DNA from: Neisseria brasiliensis | Lineage (GTDB): Bacteria; Pseudomonadota; Gammaproteobacteria; Burkholderiales; Neisseriaceae | DNA length: 64,000 nucleotides | Assembly (NCBI RefSeq): GCF_009671065.1 | Contig: NZ_CP046027.1 | Span: 558,001-622,000, forward strand | Direction: 5' to 3' | Part shown: positions 35,062-43,488 of the stretch, piece after piece | Position numbering within the stretch: the first letter of the stretch is position 1 | Layout: each line of letters begins with the position of its first letter | Program-made: the position numbers and the translations under genes | The notes under the pieces: model-generated | The model's input: only the letters and a program-made list of their open reading frames with translations | Told to the model about the DNA's origin: nothing | Database searches by the model: none

Positions 35062-35098
35062 GCCGTCTGAAAGCGTATACTTTCAGACGGCCTTTTTT
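35062..35098 (+). terminator. DUS inverted-pair terminator split from ilvE by IS30
   Basis: GCCGTCTGAAAGCG and its complement followed by seven T. The first G of the DUS lies at the other side of the IS. It now follows the transposase gene instead of ilvE. Confidence 0.8.
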
Positions 35099-35179
35099 TG
35101 TGGTATTCAAATCGACAAAGCTTATGCACAAACCTGCGCTTCTGGCGTACAATAAACGGCAAACTGCCAAGGAATCATC

Positions 35180-35377
35180 ATGTCACACACTACCGATAAT
35201 CCCGTTATCCACATCACGCCGCAAGATTTGCCGCTGCATTGCGCCGGCCCCAAACACGAAACGTGGAACGGCCACCCGCGCGTGTTTTTGCCGATTCAGT
35301 CCAACAGCGACATTGAATGCCCGTATTGCAGCATCCGCTATCATTTAGACGGCGAAATCCCCCATCATCATTACTAA
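35180..35377 (+). CDS. CHCC zinc-finger protein (NDUFS6-like)
   Basis: A 65-residue protein with LHCAGPKHETWNGHPRVFLP then IECPYCSIRYHL. The Cys-X(n)-His-X(n)-Cys-X2-Cys pattern matches the small CHCC zinc-finger family related to mitochondrial complex I subunit NDUFS6, widespread in beta-proteobacteria. Its exact bacterial role is unknown. It is followed after 9 bases by a lipoprotein gene on the same strand. Confidence 0.82.
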   Translation: MSHTTDNPVIHITPQDLPLHCAGPKHETWNGHPRVFLPIQSNSDIECPYCSIRYHLDGEIPHHHY

Positions 35378-35386
35378 ACGCACGCC

Positions 35387-35737
35387 ATGATTCGACACGC
35401 CGCCATTTTTTTATTGGTTTCCCTTTGCACCGCCTGCGGTTCGTATAAAGCCGTGCGCCCTTCCGCACCGATACCGGTTGTGGCTGAAGCCGAAACCTAT
35501 TCCGTGAACTACGAAGCCGCCAACGGCCAGCGCATTACCGCCGTTTACATCAACAGCAACAGCCCGATGACGGTAGAGCTACGCCAGGGCAACACGGTGG
35601 AGAGCCTGAAGCAAATCCAATCGTGGGCAAAAGGTGTGGAATACAGCAACCTTTCCACCCGCTGGCATGTGCAGGAAGGGTCCGCCACACTGACCCGTCG
35701 CGGCAAACCGATTGTATTTACTGAAATTATTGAGTGA
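35387..35737 (+). CDS. small lipoprotein, MliC-like fold suspected
   Basis: A 116-residue protein with signal MIRHAAIFLLVSLCTAC (lipobox CTAC). The mature part has YSVNYEAANGQRITAVYINS followed by VELRQGNTVESLKQ and RWHVQEGSATLTRRGK, a strand order that resembles MliC-type lysozyme inhibitor domains, but the usual first Cys of that fold is Asn here. The function is therefore uncertain. It forms a two-gene unit with the zinc-finger gene and ends at a DUS terminator. Confidence 0.68.
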   Translation: MIRHAAIFLLVSLCTACGSYKAVRPSAPIPVVAEAETYSVNYEAANGQRITAVYINSNSPMTVELRQGNTVESLKQIQSWAKGVEYSNLSTRWHVQEGSATLTRRGKPIVFTEIIE

Positions 35738-35747
35738 TTCCAATAAA

Positions 35748-35780
35748 AAAAGGCCGTCTGAATATTCAGACGGCCTTTTC
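35748..35780 (+). terminator. DUS inverted-pair terminator
   Basis: AAAAGGCCGTCTGAA and its complement with T run, abutting the Correia-like element. Confidence 0.8.
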
Positions 35781-35888
35781 TATAGTCGTTTTAAAATAGA
35801 AATCAGACAAGGCGACAGCGACCGCCGTGTACACCCAGTACATAAGGGAGCTGACAACGCTGTATGATTTTTATTTTAAACGACTATA
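35781..35888. repeat. Correia-like element, copy 1
   Basis: 108 bases with ends TATAGTCGTTT and AAACGACTATA. It contains ACAAGGCGACAGCGACCGCC and ACAACGCTGTATG. The plan and the TATAGT/ACTATA ends match Correia repeats, though the interior differs from the classical meningococcal type. A reverse-oriented copy lies at 58301-58408. Confidence 0.75.
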
Positions 35889-35899
35889 AACTTATTGAT

Positions 35900-36724
35900 T
35901 TATTCAGTCCACTGCACCCAGCCCATTGCCCAAGTCAGCAGAATCAAGCCACCAAAGACAATTCGGTAATAGGCAAACGGCACATAGTTTTTGGTTGCCA
36001 AGAATTTCAATAAGGCTTTTACCGCCAGCAAACCGGCAAAAAACGCAGCGATAAAGCCAACCGCAATCAAGCCGATGTCTTGCAGGGTGAAGAGCTTATA
36101 GTGTTTCAAAATATCGTAAAACGTCGCCGCAATCATCATCGGCACCGCCAAGAAGAATGAAAACTCAGTCGCTACCTTGCGCTCCAAACCCCACAGCATG
36201 CCGCCCATGATGGTACTACCCGAACGCGATGTGCCCGGCACCAAAGCGCAAATCTGCGCACAGCCGACCACAAACGCATCAATCGGGCGCATATCATCGA
36301 CATTCACCACTTTCGGCGCACGGCTTTGTTGGCGCTTTTCCACCCACAAAATAAAGAAACCGCCCAACACCAGCATCATTGCTACGGTAATCGGGTTAAA
36401 CAAATACAGCTTAATCTGTTTGCTAAACAGCAAACCGACCACCGCCGCCGGCACAAATGCCACCGCCAGATTCAATACAAAACGATTCGCTGTGCGCTCT
36501 TTGCCGATACCGCGGATAATCTTGCTGAAACGTTGGCGGTATTCAAAGATCACCGCCAACACCGCGCCCAATTGAATCGCGATTTCAAACACTTTGCCAT
36601 TGCTGTGGAAATTCAGCAAATCGCCGACCACAATCAAGTGCCCTGTGCTCGAAATCGGTAAAAACTCGGTCAAACCTTCGACAATGCCCAAAATCAGGGC
36701 CTTCAACAACAATATAATATCCAT
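35900..36724 (-). CDS. uppP: undecaprenyl-diphosphatase
   Basis: A 274-residue membrane phosphatase (BacA/UppP) that recycles the lipid carrier for peptidoglycan and O-antigen synthesis. Motif 1 is EGLTEFLPISSTGHLIVVGD (about residues 15-34); motif 2 is VPGTSRSGSTIMGGMLWGL (about 163-181). Seven or eight hydrophobic helices. It lies between the two inverted IS30 copies. High dosage gives bacitracin tolerance in other species; nothing here shows altered dosage. Confidence 0.94.
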   Translation of the reverse strand: MDIILLLKALILGIVEGLTEFLPISSTGHLIVVGDLLNFHSNGKVFEIAIQLGAVLAVIFEYRQRFSKIIRGIGKERTANRFVLNLAVAFVPAAVVGLLFSKQIKLYLFNPITVAMMLVLGGFFILWVEKRQQSRAPKVVNVDDMRPIDAFVVGCAQICALVPGTSRSGSTIMGGMLWGLERKVATEFSFFLAVPMMIAATFYDILKHYKLFTLQDIGLIAVGFIAAFFAGLLAVKALLKFLATKNYVPFAYYRIVFGGLILLTWAMGWVQWTE

Positions 36725-36861
36725 TAAACCTCTTTCAGACGGCCTATTTGCTATCAGTAAGAAAACTCAGCCGCTTCATTCATCAAACATTGCTTACGAC
36801 AATATTCACGTCAAATGGTTTCATGCCGTCTGAAACCATTTTCAGCCAGCATTATAATTTG

Positions 36862-37938
36862 CTTACATTCGCATTTCAAGTGCAACGCTCAAATGCCATT
36901 GGCAAGGGCTGCTGAAAACAGATCACCCGGTGTCTCATAGTCCAATGTCTTTCTCGGTCGGCGGTTAAGGGCCTCCTCAACCGCTTTAATCTTTTTAGCA
37001 CCCAGTTTCCTAAAATCCGTCCCCTTTGGGAAGTATTGTCTGATCAGCCCGTTGGTATTCTCCACCAAGCCTTTTTCCCAAGAATGGTATGGACGGCAGA
37101 AGTAAGTTTCCGCACCCAGGGCTTTGGCAAAGGTTTTATGTCGGTAAAACTCTTTACCGTTATCCAAAGTAATCGTTTGAATGATATCTTTAAACGGCTT
37201 CAATGCCCGAATCACTACCCGGGCTACATCTTCTGCTTTGAAATTGCTGATTTTGCGGATAACGACAAATTTGGTTTTTCTTTCAACAGCAACCACCAGT
37301 CCGCTTTTTTGATCTTTACCGACAATGGTGTCCATCTCGAAATCGCCGACCCGCTCTTTTTGATCGACAATGGCAGGTCTGTGTTCAATGTCGGTTCTGT
37401 CCGGTACGCTGCCTTTTGTCCATGCACCGCTGCCGTATTGTCTGCGGTAGGGTTTGGAAACGATACGCAGATGGGTGTACAGGTCGCCGCCGTTTTGACG
37501 GTCTTTGGCGAGATAGCGGTAAAGGGTGCTGTGGTGCAGTTTGATGTGTTGATGTTTCAGCAGGTAGCCGCAGACTTGTTCGGGGCTGTATTTTTGGGTA
37601 ATCAGTTTGTTAACAGTCTGTTTGACGGCAGTAGTCAGTTTGGTTGGCTTTTTGTTTTTCTTTTTAACTTCGCTTTGCTGTTGTGCTTTTCGGTAACAGT
37701 AGGTTCCGTTGACGGAATGCCGTCTGATTTCCCGACTGACGGTGGCGGGATGACAACCGATGTTCTGTGCGATTTGGTTTAGGGGTAGGTTGCGGTAATG
37801 TCTGGAAATGTAGTATCTTTGGTGTGAGGTCAGTTGTGTGTAGGTCATATTGCAATCTTTCTTGTCAGGAAAGGCAGTATACTACCGCATACTGGCCTTT
37901 TCTGTTATTGGAAATTGCACTTGTTAGGCGAATGTAAG
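36862..37938 (-). mobile_element. IS30-family element (IS1655-like), copy 2
   Basis: 1077 bases, the same length and ends as copy 1 but inverted. A 3-bp target duplication TTG flanks it (AATTTG before, TTGGCC after). Because each copy has its own duplication, they appear to be two independent insertions. Confidence 0.9.
36889..37848 (-). CDS. IS30-family transposase, copy 2
   Basis: A 319-residue intact DDE transposase, two residues different from copy 1. The same catalytic Asp, Asp, Glu positions are present. It reads away from dsbA toward uppP. Confidence 0.93.
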   Translation of the reverse strand: MTYTQLTSHQRYYISRHYRNLPLNQIAQNIGCHPATVSREIRRHSVNGTYCYRKAQQQSEVKKKNKKPTKLTTAVKQTVNKLITQKYSPEQVCGYLLKHQHIKLHHSTLYRYLAKDRQNGGDLYTHLRIVSKPYRRQYGSGAWTKGSVPDRTDIEHRPAIVDQKERVGDFEMDTIVGKDQKSGLVVAVERKTKFVVIRKISNFKAEDVARVVIRALKPFKDIIQTITLDNGKEFYRHKTFAKALGAETYFCRPYHSWEKGLVENTNGLIRQYFPKGTDFRKLGAKKIKAVEEALNRRPRKTLDYETPGDLFSAALANGI

Positions 37939-37953
37939 TTGGCCTGAAAAATA

Positions 37954-37977
37954 CAGGCAGCCTTTTCAGACTGCCTG
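37954..37977 (-). terminator. hairpin terminator of dsbA with a mutated DUS
   Basis: CAGGCAG and CTGCCTG form the stem. The loop side reads as AGGCAGTCTGAA on the minus strand, a one-base variant of AGGCCGTCTGAA with a compensating change in the other arm. Confidence 0.6.
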
Positions 37978-38006
37978 TTTGTTATCGATGATAATCGGTA
38001 GATGCC

Positions 38007-38693
38007 TCAATGATTGGCTGATTTGGCCAAAGCAGCGCCTTTGCTCTTCACACGGCTGCCTGCCTGCTTCAAACCGCGCTCGCTGCGCACTTTGGCAATC
38101 AAGGCATCAATGGTTTTCATACCGTTTTGGTAATCGCCGTTGAACAACACTTCATATTTACCACCAACAATCACCATCGGCGTGCTTTCGATGCGGTAGG
38201 TTTCGGTCAAATCCTGCATGTTTTGGGCTTGGGTTTGATTGGCGGCGGAATCATAAGCGGCCACCAATTTTTTGCTGTCAAAACCTTTTTGTGCCGCTGC
38301 CCATTGTTTGAACGTAGCACTGTCGGCCAAATTTATTTTTTGCTCATACACCGCTTTAAACACCGCCGGATTGGCTTGGTATTTTAAACCGGAGCTGTTT
38401 ACCGCAGCGGCGACACGCGCCAAGCCGAACATTTCCGGCTGCCACACCACATGCTCGGTGCGCAAATAAGTGTCTTTGGCGAACGATTGGCTGTGTTTCA
38501 ACAACGCCGGATCCAAGTGGTAGCAATGCACGCAGAAGTAGCCGAAAAATTCCAACACTTCCACCTTATCCGCCTGAACCTGCGGAATCGGCTTAGCCAG
38601 CACTTGGTAATCCTTACCTTCGGTGGCGGCTTGCGCCATGCCGGCCAAAGACAAGGCCATCAATGCCGAGAATAATTTCATTTTCATCATCAT
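38007..38693 (-). CDS. dsbA: thiol:disulfide interchange protein DsbA
   Basis: A 228-residue periplasmic oxidase. The signal peptide runs to AQA-A near residue 22. The thioredoxin fold carries FFGYFCVHCYHL (active site CVHC, the form typical of Neisseria DsbA) near residues 49-60, and the cis-Pro segment ESTPMVIVGG near 169-178. It introduces disulfides into exported proteins such as pilus and uptake components. The signal is a cleavable type rather than a lipobox. It lies 3 bases after the SPOR protein gene, so the two are co-transcribed. Confidence 0.92.
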   Translation of the reverse strand: MMMKMKLFSALMALSLAGMAQAATEGKDYQVLAKPIPQVQADKVEVLEFFGYFCVHCYHLDPALLKHSQSFAKDTYLRTEHVVWQPEMFGLARVAAAVNSSGLKYQANPAVFKAVYEQKINLADSATFKQWAAAQKGFDSKKLVAAYDSAANQTQAQNMQDLTETYRIESTPMVIVGGKYEVLFNGDYQNGMKTIDALIAKVRSERGLKQAGSRVKSKGAALAKSANH

Positions 38694-38696
38694 TCC

Positions 38697-39746
38697 TTAT
38701 TGAGCCGAACGGGTAAAGCTGCTCACGCCGTTTTTCTTCAGCGTTTGCTGCACGCGTTGAGCCGCATCTTGCGCCATCACACCGCTTTGCAGACGGTACA
38801 CTTTCTTACCGTTGGCCGAACCTTCCACCACGCTGGACTGTACGCCCATCATCGCCAATTTGGCACGTTGCGCATCGGCAGAAGCGCGGTCGCCGTATGA
38901 ACCCATTTGCACAATGACTTTTTTACCCGAAGATTTCGCGCTGGTCGCCGCTTTACTGTCAGCCGCTTTGCTTGATTTCTTCGCTTCTTCACCTGCGGCT
39001 TTGCGGGCTTTTTCAATGCTGCCGCTGTTTAAGATTTGCTCAGGAGTTGGCTTGGCCGTTTTTTTCTCTGCGGCTTTTTTATCAGCTGCTTTCTTGTCGG
39101 CTGCTTTCTTGTCGGCGGCTTTCTTTTCAGCCGCTTTTTTCTCAGCAGCTTTTTTCTCAGCCAGTTTTCGCTCGGCAGTTAATTCAGCAGCGGCTTTTTT
39201 ATCGGCGGCCGCTTTATCGGCTTTGGCTTTTTCCGCACGTTTTTGTGCTAACTCAGCTTTGCGTTTGGCTTCAGCGGCTTTTTTCTCTGCAGCTGCACGT
39301 TCTTCACGCTCTTGCGCGGCACGTTCGGCGGCGTCACGGTCGTCTTCGGTATCAGCCGTTACTTTAGGCTCAACAGTCGCTTTCGGTGTCGGCACAGGCA
39401 CTACCGCAGGCGCAGCAGGTTTGCTTTCATCAGCCTTAGGCGCTTCGCTTTCAGACGGCGTATCTTGCGCTTCTGAAGCAGCGGTATCCGCTTCGCTGGC
39501 TTTGCTGTCGGTTTCGGCAGGTGTAACAGGTACTTCTTCTGAAGCTGGTTTTTCTACCGGTTTAGGCGGCGTTTGCGGCTGCAAAACTTCCGGCTCGAAA
39601 GTTTGCTCCGGCTGCGCCAGCTCTTTAAATTGGTTTTGATTGCCTTTGTTTAAGAAAAACAAAATGCCGACAATCACAGCAGTTGCCAACAGCAACCCTG
39701 AAATAAAACCGGCAATACCTTTACCATGTTGTGTCTGTTTTTTCAT
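38697..39746 (-). CDS. SPOR-domain, Lys/Ala-rich periplasmic cell-envelope protein (FtsN-like)
   Basis: A 349-residue bitopic protein. Helix GIAGFISGLLLATAVIVGILFFL (about residues 10-32), then a Pro/Ala/Glu linker, a highly charged AEKKAAEKKAADKKAADKKA tract (about 180-235) and a C-terminal SPOR domain starting KKVIVQMGSYGDRASADAQ, with VYRLQSG. SPOR domains bind denuded septal glycan, so a division role similar to FtsN is likely. The tandem KKAA tract is low-complexity DNA that could vary in length. It precedes dsbA in an operon. Confidence 0.8.
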   Translation of the reverse strand: MKKQTQHGKGIAGFISGLLLATAVIVGILFFLNKGNQNQFKELAQPEQTFEPEVLQPQTPPKPVEKPASEEVPVTPAETDSKASEADTAASEAQDTPSESEAPKADESKPAAPAVVPVPTPKATVEPKVTADTEDDRDAAERAAQEREERAAAEKKAAEAKRKAELAQKRAEKAKADKAAADKKAAAELTAERKLAEKKAAEKKAAEKKAADKKAADKKAADKKAAEKKTAKPTPEQILNSGSIEKARKAAGEEAKKSSKAADSKAATSAKSSGKKVIVQMGSYGDRASADAQRAKLAMMGVQSSVVEGSANGKKVYRLQSGVMAQDAAQRVQQTLKKNGVSSFTRSAQ

Positions 39747-39948
39747 AACGTACCTTTATTTTTCAGACGGCCTCAAAGTCTTCCACCACTCTGAACCGCC
39801 GTCCGCTATTCAGATAGGACATTTTATCAACATCTCTTATGTTCGGCAAAATATCGGCATAATGCACTGGCCGCTTGGGAGCGTATCCATTTATCAGGCC
39901 GTCTGAAAAATGGGTCATTATGGGTTTATTATTCTGGCTGGTGCAGAT

Positions 39949-41445
39949 TTACAACGCCCTGCGGAAGCTGATGGCTTTCAATACATGGCTGCGGTCAACG
40001 GCATCGTCTCCAGCCAAATCGGCCAAGGTGCGTGCCACGCGCATGATGCGGTGAAAACTGCGCGCCGAGAGCGATAATTTTTCCAACATCGCGCCCAAGG
40101 CATCGCACGCTTCTTGTTCGATATTGGCCACGCTGTCTAATTCGGTCACGCTCAAAGCGGCATTCACTTTGCCCTGCCGCGCATATTGTCTGTCGCGCGC
40201 CGCCAACACCCGCTGCAACACATCGGCGCTGGATTCGCCTGCTTGTTGCTGCATCAATTCTGCGGCAGGCAAGCTAGGCACTTCAATGGTTAAATCAATA
40301 CGGTCAAGCAGCGGCCCTGAAATTTTGCTACGGTAACGCGCCACGCTCTCAGGCGTGCAGCGGCAAGGTTTGTTCGGGTGACCAAGGTAGCCGCACGGAC
40401 AAGGATTCATCGCCGCCACCAATTGGAATTTGGCCGGATACACCGCCTGTCGCGCCGCGCGGGAAATATGGATTTCGCCGTTTTCTAACGGCTCGCGCAA
40501 CACTTCTAAAACTTTGCGGTCAAACTCGGGCAATTCATCGAGAAACAACACACCATGATGCGCTAAAGAAATCTCACCCGGCCTTGGATCCGAGCCGCCG
40601 CCGACCATTGCTGCCGAACTGGCGCTGTGATGGGGCGAACGAAACGGCCTCTCATGGCTGAGTTCCTGTTGATGATTAGGCAGCAATGAGCGCAACGCCC
40701 ACACTTCGACCAATTCGTCTTCGGTCAACGGCGGCAAAATGCCCGGCAAACGCTGCGATAACATCGATTTACCCGTACCCGGCGGACCCATCATCAATAA
40801 GCTGTGTCCGCCCGCAGCGGCAATTTCCAGAGCCAAACGTGCGGTATGTTGCCCTTTTACATCACTCAAATCCGGCAGGTTTACGCTTTCAGACGGCCTG
40901 TCGAGATTCGGGCATTCGGTTTGCGTCAAAGGCTCAATGGCGTTTAAATGCGCCGCCACTTCGCCTAAAGATTGCGCGCCGTAAACCGTGATGCCTTTCA
41001 TTACAGCAGCTTGTTGCGCGTTTTCAGACGGCAACACAAAAGCGCGCCCTGCCTGCATACCCTGCCACGCCATCGCCAATGCGCCGCGCACAGGCCGCAA
41101 CATCCCCGACAAAGCCAATTCGCCGGCAAATTCATATTGCGCCAGTTTCTCCATCGAAATCTGCCCCGAAGCGGCCAAAATGCCGATGGCAATGGGCAAA
41201 TCAAACCGGCCGGATTCTTTGGGCAAATCGGCCGGTGCCAGATTGACGGTGATTTTTTTCGCCGGAAAATCAAAGCCGCTTTGGATAATCGCCGCACGCA
41301 CGCGGTCACGGCTTTCCTTTACTTCGGTATCGGGCAGCCCGACAATATTGAAATGCGGCAAACCGTTGGCAAGATGGGCTTCCACCTCGACCAACGGTGC
41401 ATTCATACCGCTTAAAGCGCGGCTGTAAACCAAAGCGAGCGACAT
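39949..41445 (-). CDS. comM: Mg-chelatase-like AAA ATPase / competence helicase ComM
   Basis: A 498-residue YifB/ComM protein. N-terminal Lon-like domain (about 1-170), Walker A MMGPPGTGKSMLSQRLPGIL near 217-236, RSPHHSASSAAMVGGG, Walker B VLFLDELPEF, zinc-type CPCGYLGHPNKPCRC and the Arg-finger RIDL region. ComM promotes branch migration during natural transformation, fitting a DUS-carrying competent organism. It lies 13 bases after ubiK, with a DUS filling that spacer. Confidence 0.94.
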   Translation of the reverse strand: MSLALVYSRALSGMNAPLVEVEAHLANGLPHFNIVGLPDTEVKESRDRVRAAIIQSGFDFPAKKITVNLAPADLPKESGRFDLPIAIGILAASGQISMEKLAQYEFAGELALSGMLRPVRGALAMAWQGMQAGRAFVLPSENAQQAAVMKGITVYGAQSLGEVAAHLNAIEPLTQTECPNLDRPSESVNLPDLSDVKGQHTARLALEIAAAGGHSLLMMGPPGTGKSMLSQRLPGILPPLTEDELVEVWALRSLLPNHQQELSHERPFRSPHHSASSAAMVGGGSDPRPGEISLAHHGVLFLDELPEFDRKVLEVLREPLENGEIHISRAARQAVYPAKFQLVAAMNPCPCGYLGHPNKPCRCTPESVARYRSKISGPLLDRIDLTIEVPSLPAAELMQQQAGESSADVLQRVLAARDRQYARQGKVNAALSVTELDSVANIEQEACDALGAMLEKLSLSARSFHRIMRVARTLADLAGDDAVDRSHVLKAISFRRAL

Positions 41446-41458
41446 GGTTCAGACGGCC

Positions 41459-41785
41459 TTATTCGGCGCTGTCTGCTTTGGTTACTGATTCCACGGCGGC
41501 TTCCACTTTGGCGGCAGATTCTTCCACTACGCTGTCTTCGGCTGCAGCAGGATTTTGCGCCGCTTCCAATTTGGCCAAACGCGCTTCCAACTCCACCAAT
41601 TTGGTGCGGGTTTTAATCAACACTTGCTGCTGGATATCGAATTCTTCACGGGTCACCAAATCCATGCGGTTAAACGCGCTGCCCAACATGGCTTTGACAT
41701 TTTTCTCAACATCTTTGGCCGGGCTGTTGGCGATGGTTTCGCTCAATTTTGAGGTCACTTCTTCAAACAGGTTTTTACCGAACAT
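41459..41785 (-). CDS. ubiK: ubiquinone biosynthesis accessory factor UbiK (YqiC)
   Basis: A 108-residue small helical protein. N-terminal amphipathic segment MFGKNLFEEVTSKLSETIA, then a coiled coil REEFDIQQQVLIKTRTKLVELEARLAKLE-type region (about residues 46-75), then an acidic Ala/Glu/Val tail. This matches the BMFP/UbiK family, which supports aerobic ubiquinone synthesis with UbiJ. ubiK-comM adjacency is seen in other proteobacteria. Its stop codon is formed within the DUS that leads to comM. Confidence 0.86.
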   Translation of the reverse strand: MFGKNLFEEVTSKLSETIANSPAKDVEKNVKAMLGSAFNRMDLVTREEFDIQQQVLIKTRTKLVELEARLAKLEAAQNPAAAEDSVVEESAAKVEAAVESVTKADSAE

Positions 41786-41835
41786 GGCTGTGTCCTTTAT
41801 TCATAGAAAAATAATGCAGCTATTGTATAAGAGAA

Positions 41836-41871
41836 AAGGCCGTCTGAAAACATAAGTTTCAGACGGCCTTT
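41836..41871 (-). terminator. DUS inverted-pair terminator of metK
   Basis: AAAGGCCGTCTGAAAAC and its complement, 14 bases after metK. Confidence 0.8.
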
Positions 41872-41884
41872 GCTTATTTCATCA

Positions 41885-43054
41885 TTAAAGACCGGCAGCG
41901 GCTTTCAATGCTTGCGCCTTGTCGGTGCGCTCCCAAGTAAACTCAGGCTCTTCGCGACCGAAGTGGCCGTAGGCAGCGGTTTTGCTGTAACGCGGATGCA
42001 GCAAGTCCAACATTTGCACAATGCCTTTCGGGCGCAGGTCAAAATGTTCGCGCACCAATTTAATCAAATCGGCTTCGCTGATTTTGCCGGTGCCGAAAGT
42101 GTCGATCGAAATCGAAGTCGGCTCGGCCACGCCGATGGCGTAAGACACTTGAATTTGGCATTGGGTCGCCAAACCGGCGGCCACAATATTTTTCGCCACA
42201 TAGCGGCTGGCGTAAGCGGCAGAACGGTCAACTTTAGACGGGTCTTTGCCGGAGAACGCGCCGCCGCCGTGTGGTGCTGCGCCACCGTAGGTATCAACGA
42301 TGATTTTACGGCCGGTCAAACCGCAGTCGCCTTGCGGGCCGCCGATGACGAAATTACCGGTCGGGTTAATCAGGTATTTGGTTTCGTCGGTCAGCATTTC
42401 AGACGGCAATACCGGCTTGATGATGTGCTCGATCACGGCTTGGGTCAATTCTTCGTGGCTGATTTCCGGATCGTGCTGGGTGGACAATACCACGGTGTCG
42501 ATGCGTTTCACTTTGCCGGTTTCGCTGTCGTACACGCAGGTCAATTGGGCTTTGGCATCAGGGCGCAACCACGGCAGGCGGCCGTCTTTGCGCAATTCGC
42601 TTTGGCGTTGCATCAGGCGGTGGCTGTAGTAGATGGCAAACGGCATCAATGTTGGGGTTTCGTCACAGGCATAGCCAAACATCAAACCTTGGTCACCCGC
42701 ACCCTGGTTCAAATCAATGCCCTCGCCTTCGTTGACACCTTGGGCAATGTCGGGCGATTGCTCGCCGTAGTTCAACACCAATTTAAAGGTATCGGCCGCA
42801 AAGCCCCACTCGGGATTGTTGTAGCCAATGCGTTTCACGGTATCGCGTGCCACTTGCTCATAATCCACTTTGGCGCTGGTGGTAATTTCACCGGCCAACA
42901 CGCACAAATCAGTCGCCACCAAGGTTTCCGCCGCTACGCGTCCGGTCGGGTCTTGCGCTAAAATCGCATCCAAAATCGCATCGGAAATTTGGTCGGCCAC
43001 TTTATCAGGATGGCCTTCGGATACAGATTCAGAAGTAAACAAAAATTCGCTCAT
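41885..43054 (-). CDS. metK: S-adenosylmethionine synthetase
   Basis: A 389-residue enzyme forming SAM from Met and ATP. Start MSEFLFTSESVSEGHPDKVADQ, ATP-binding GAGDQGLMFGYACDET near residues 115-130, and GGGAFSGKDPSKVDRSAAY near 261-279. Length normal. An unidentified small RNA with its own promoter and terminator lies upstream on the same strand. The lipid A acyltransferase gene is divergent. Confidence 0.97.
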   Translation of the reverse strand: MSEFLFTSESVSEGHPDKVADQISDAILDAILAQDPTGRVAAETLVATDLCVLAGEITTSAKVDYEQVARDTVKRIGYNNPEWGFAADTFKLVLNYGEQSPDIAQGVNEGEGIDLNQGAGDQGLMFGYACDETPTLMPFAIYYSHRLMQRQSELRKDGRLPWLRPDAKAQLTCVYDSETGKVKRIDTVVLSTQHDPEISHEELTQAVIEHIIKPVLPSEMLTDETKYLINPTGNFVIGGPQGDCGLTGRKIIVDTYGGAAPHGGGAFSGKDPSKVDRSAAYASRYVAKNIVAAGLATQCQIQVSYAIGVAEPTSISIDTFGTGKISEADLIKLVREHFDLRPKGIVQMLDLLHPRYSKTAAYGHFGREEPEFTWERTDKAQALKAAAGL

Positions 43055-43207
43055 TACTCATTCTTTCTTTTTTAAATAAGCCGTTAAGTTTTCAGACGGC
43101 CTATTTACTGACATCATCAAATCGCAAAAATCATAGCAGTTTTTGCCCAAACTTGCCATCCAAATAAGAATTTTTCTTATTTAAATGCACGGAATTCATT
43201 TGCAACA

Positions 43208-43332
43208 GACAAAAAAATTCCCGCATTAAGCGGGTTTGGATTGCTCTGGCGAGCCACATCGGTCTGAACGACCGTCCACCTTACCTTTCCTATGAAAAGC
43301 AGGTTGGCATGGAATTCCCAACTCTTAATGCT
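43208..43332 (-). ncRNA. putative small RNA or metK leader
   Basis: A consensus promoter upstream and a terminator (CCCGC-TTAAT-GCGGG then seven T, stem at 43220-43234) define a transcript of about 125 bases. Local hairpins include GGTCGTTCAGACC and TGGCTCGCCA. It does not carry SRP, tmRNA or classical SAM-riboswitch signatures that I know. It could be a free sRNA or an attenuated leader of metK, 153 bases downstream. No open frame of note is present. Confidence 0.6.
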
Positions 43333-43338
43333 GCGCGA

Positions 43339-43367
43339 ATGATAGCAAATCTTCGCCTGTATGACAA
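43339..43367 (-). promoter_or_regulatory. strong sigma-70 promoter for the small RNA
   Basis: TTGTCA, 17 bases, TATCAT on the minus strand, about seven bases before the predicted start. It is among the best promoter matches in the window. Confidence 0.7.
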
Positions 43368-43488
43368 GCCGGCGCAGTGTTTTGCCTCTATACTTTCAGA
43401 CGGCCTCCTAATGGTTTTAGCATTCGATATTAGGCGTATGCCCCAATTTCCATTACAATCAATCCAATACTCTTACGCTTCTCTATAT

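Noticed and set aside
33985..37938. Composite transposon carrying uppP
   Set aside because: Each IS30 copy has its own 3-bp duplication (GCC and TTG), so they look like independent insertions; there is no outer shared duplication.
38850..39640. Long plus-strand frame opposite the SPOR gene
   Set aside because: It is the shadow of the Lys/Ala-rich tract, giving an Ser/Ala/Phe-rich artefact with no signal or family match.
43208..43332. SAM riboswitch in front of metK
   Set aside because: No SAM-I, SAM-II or SAH consensus core was visible; I left it as an unidentified RNA.
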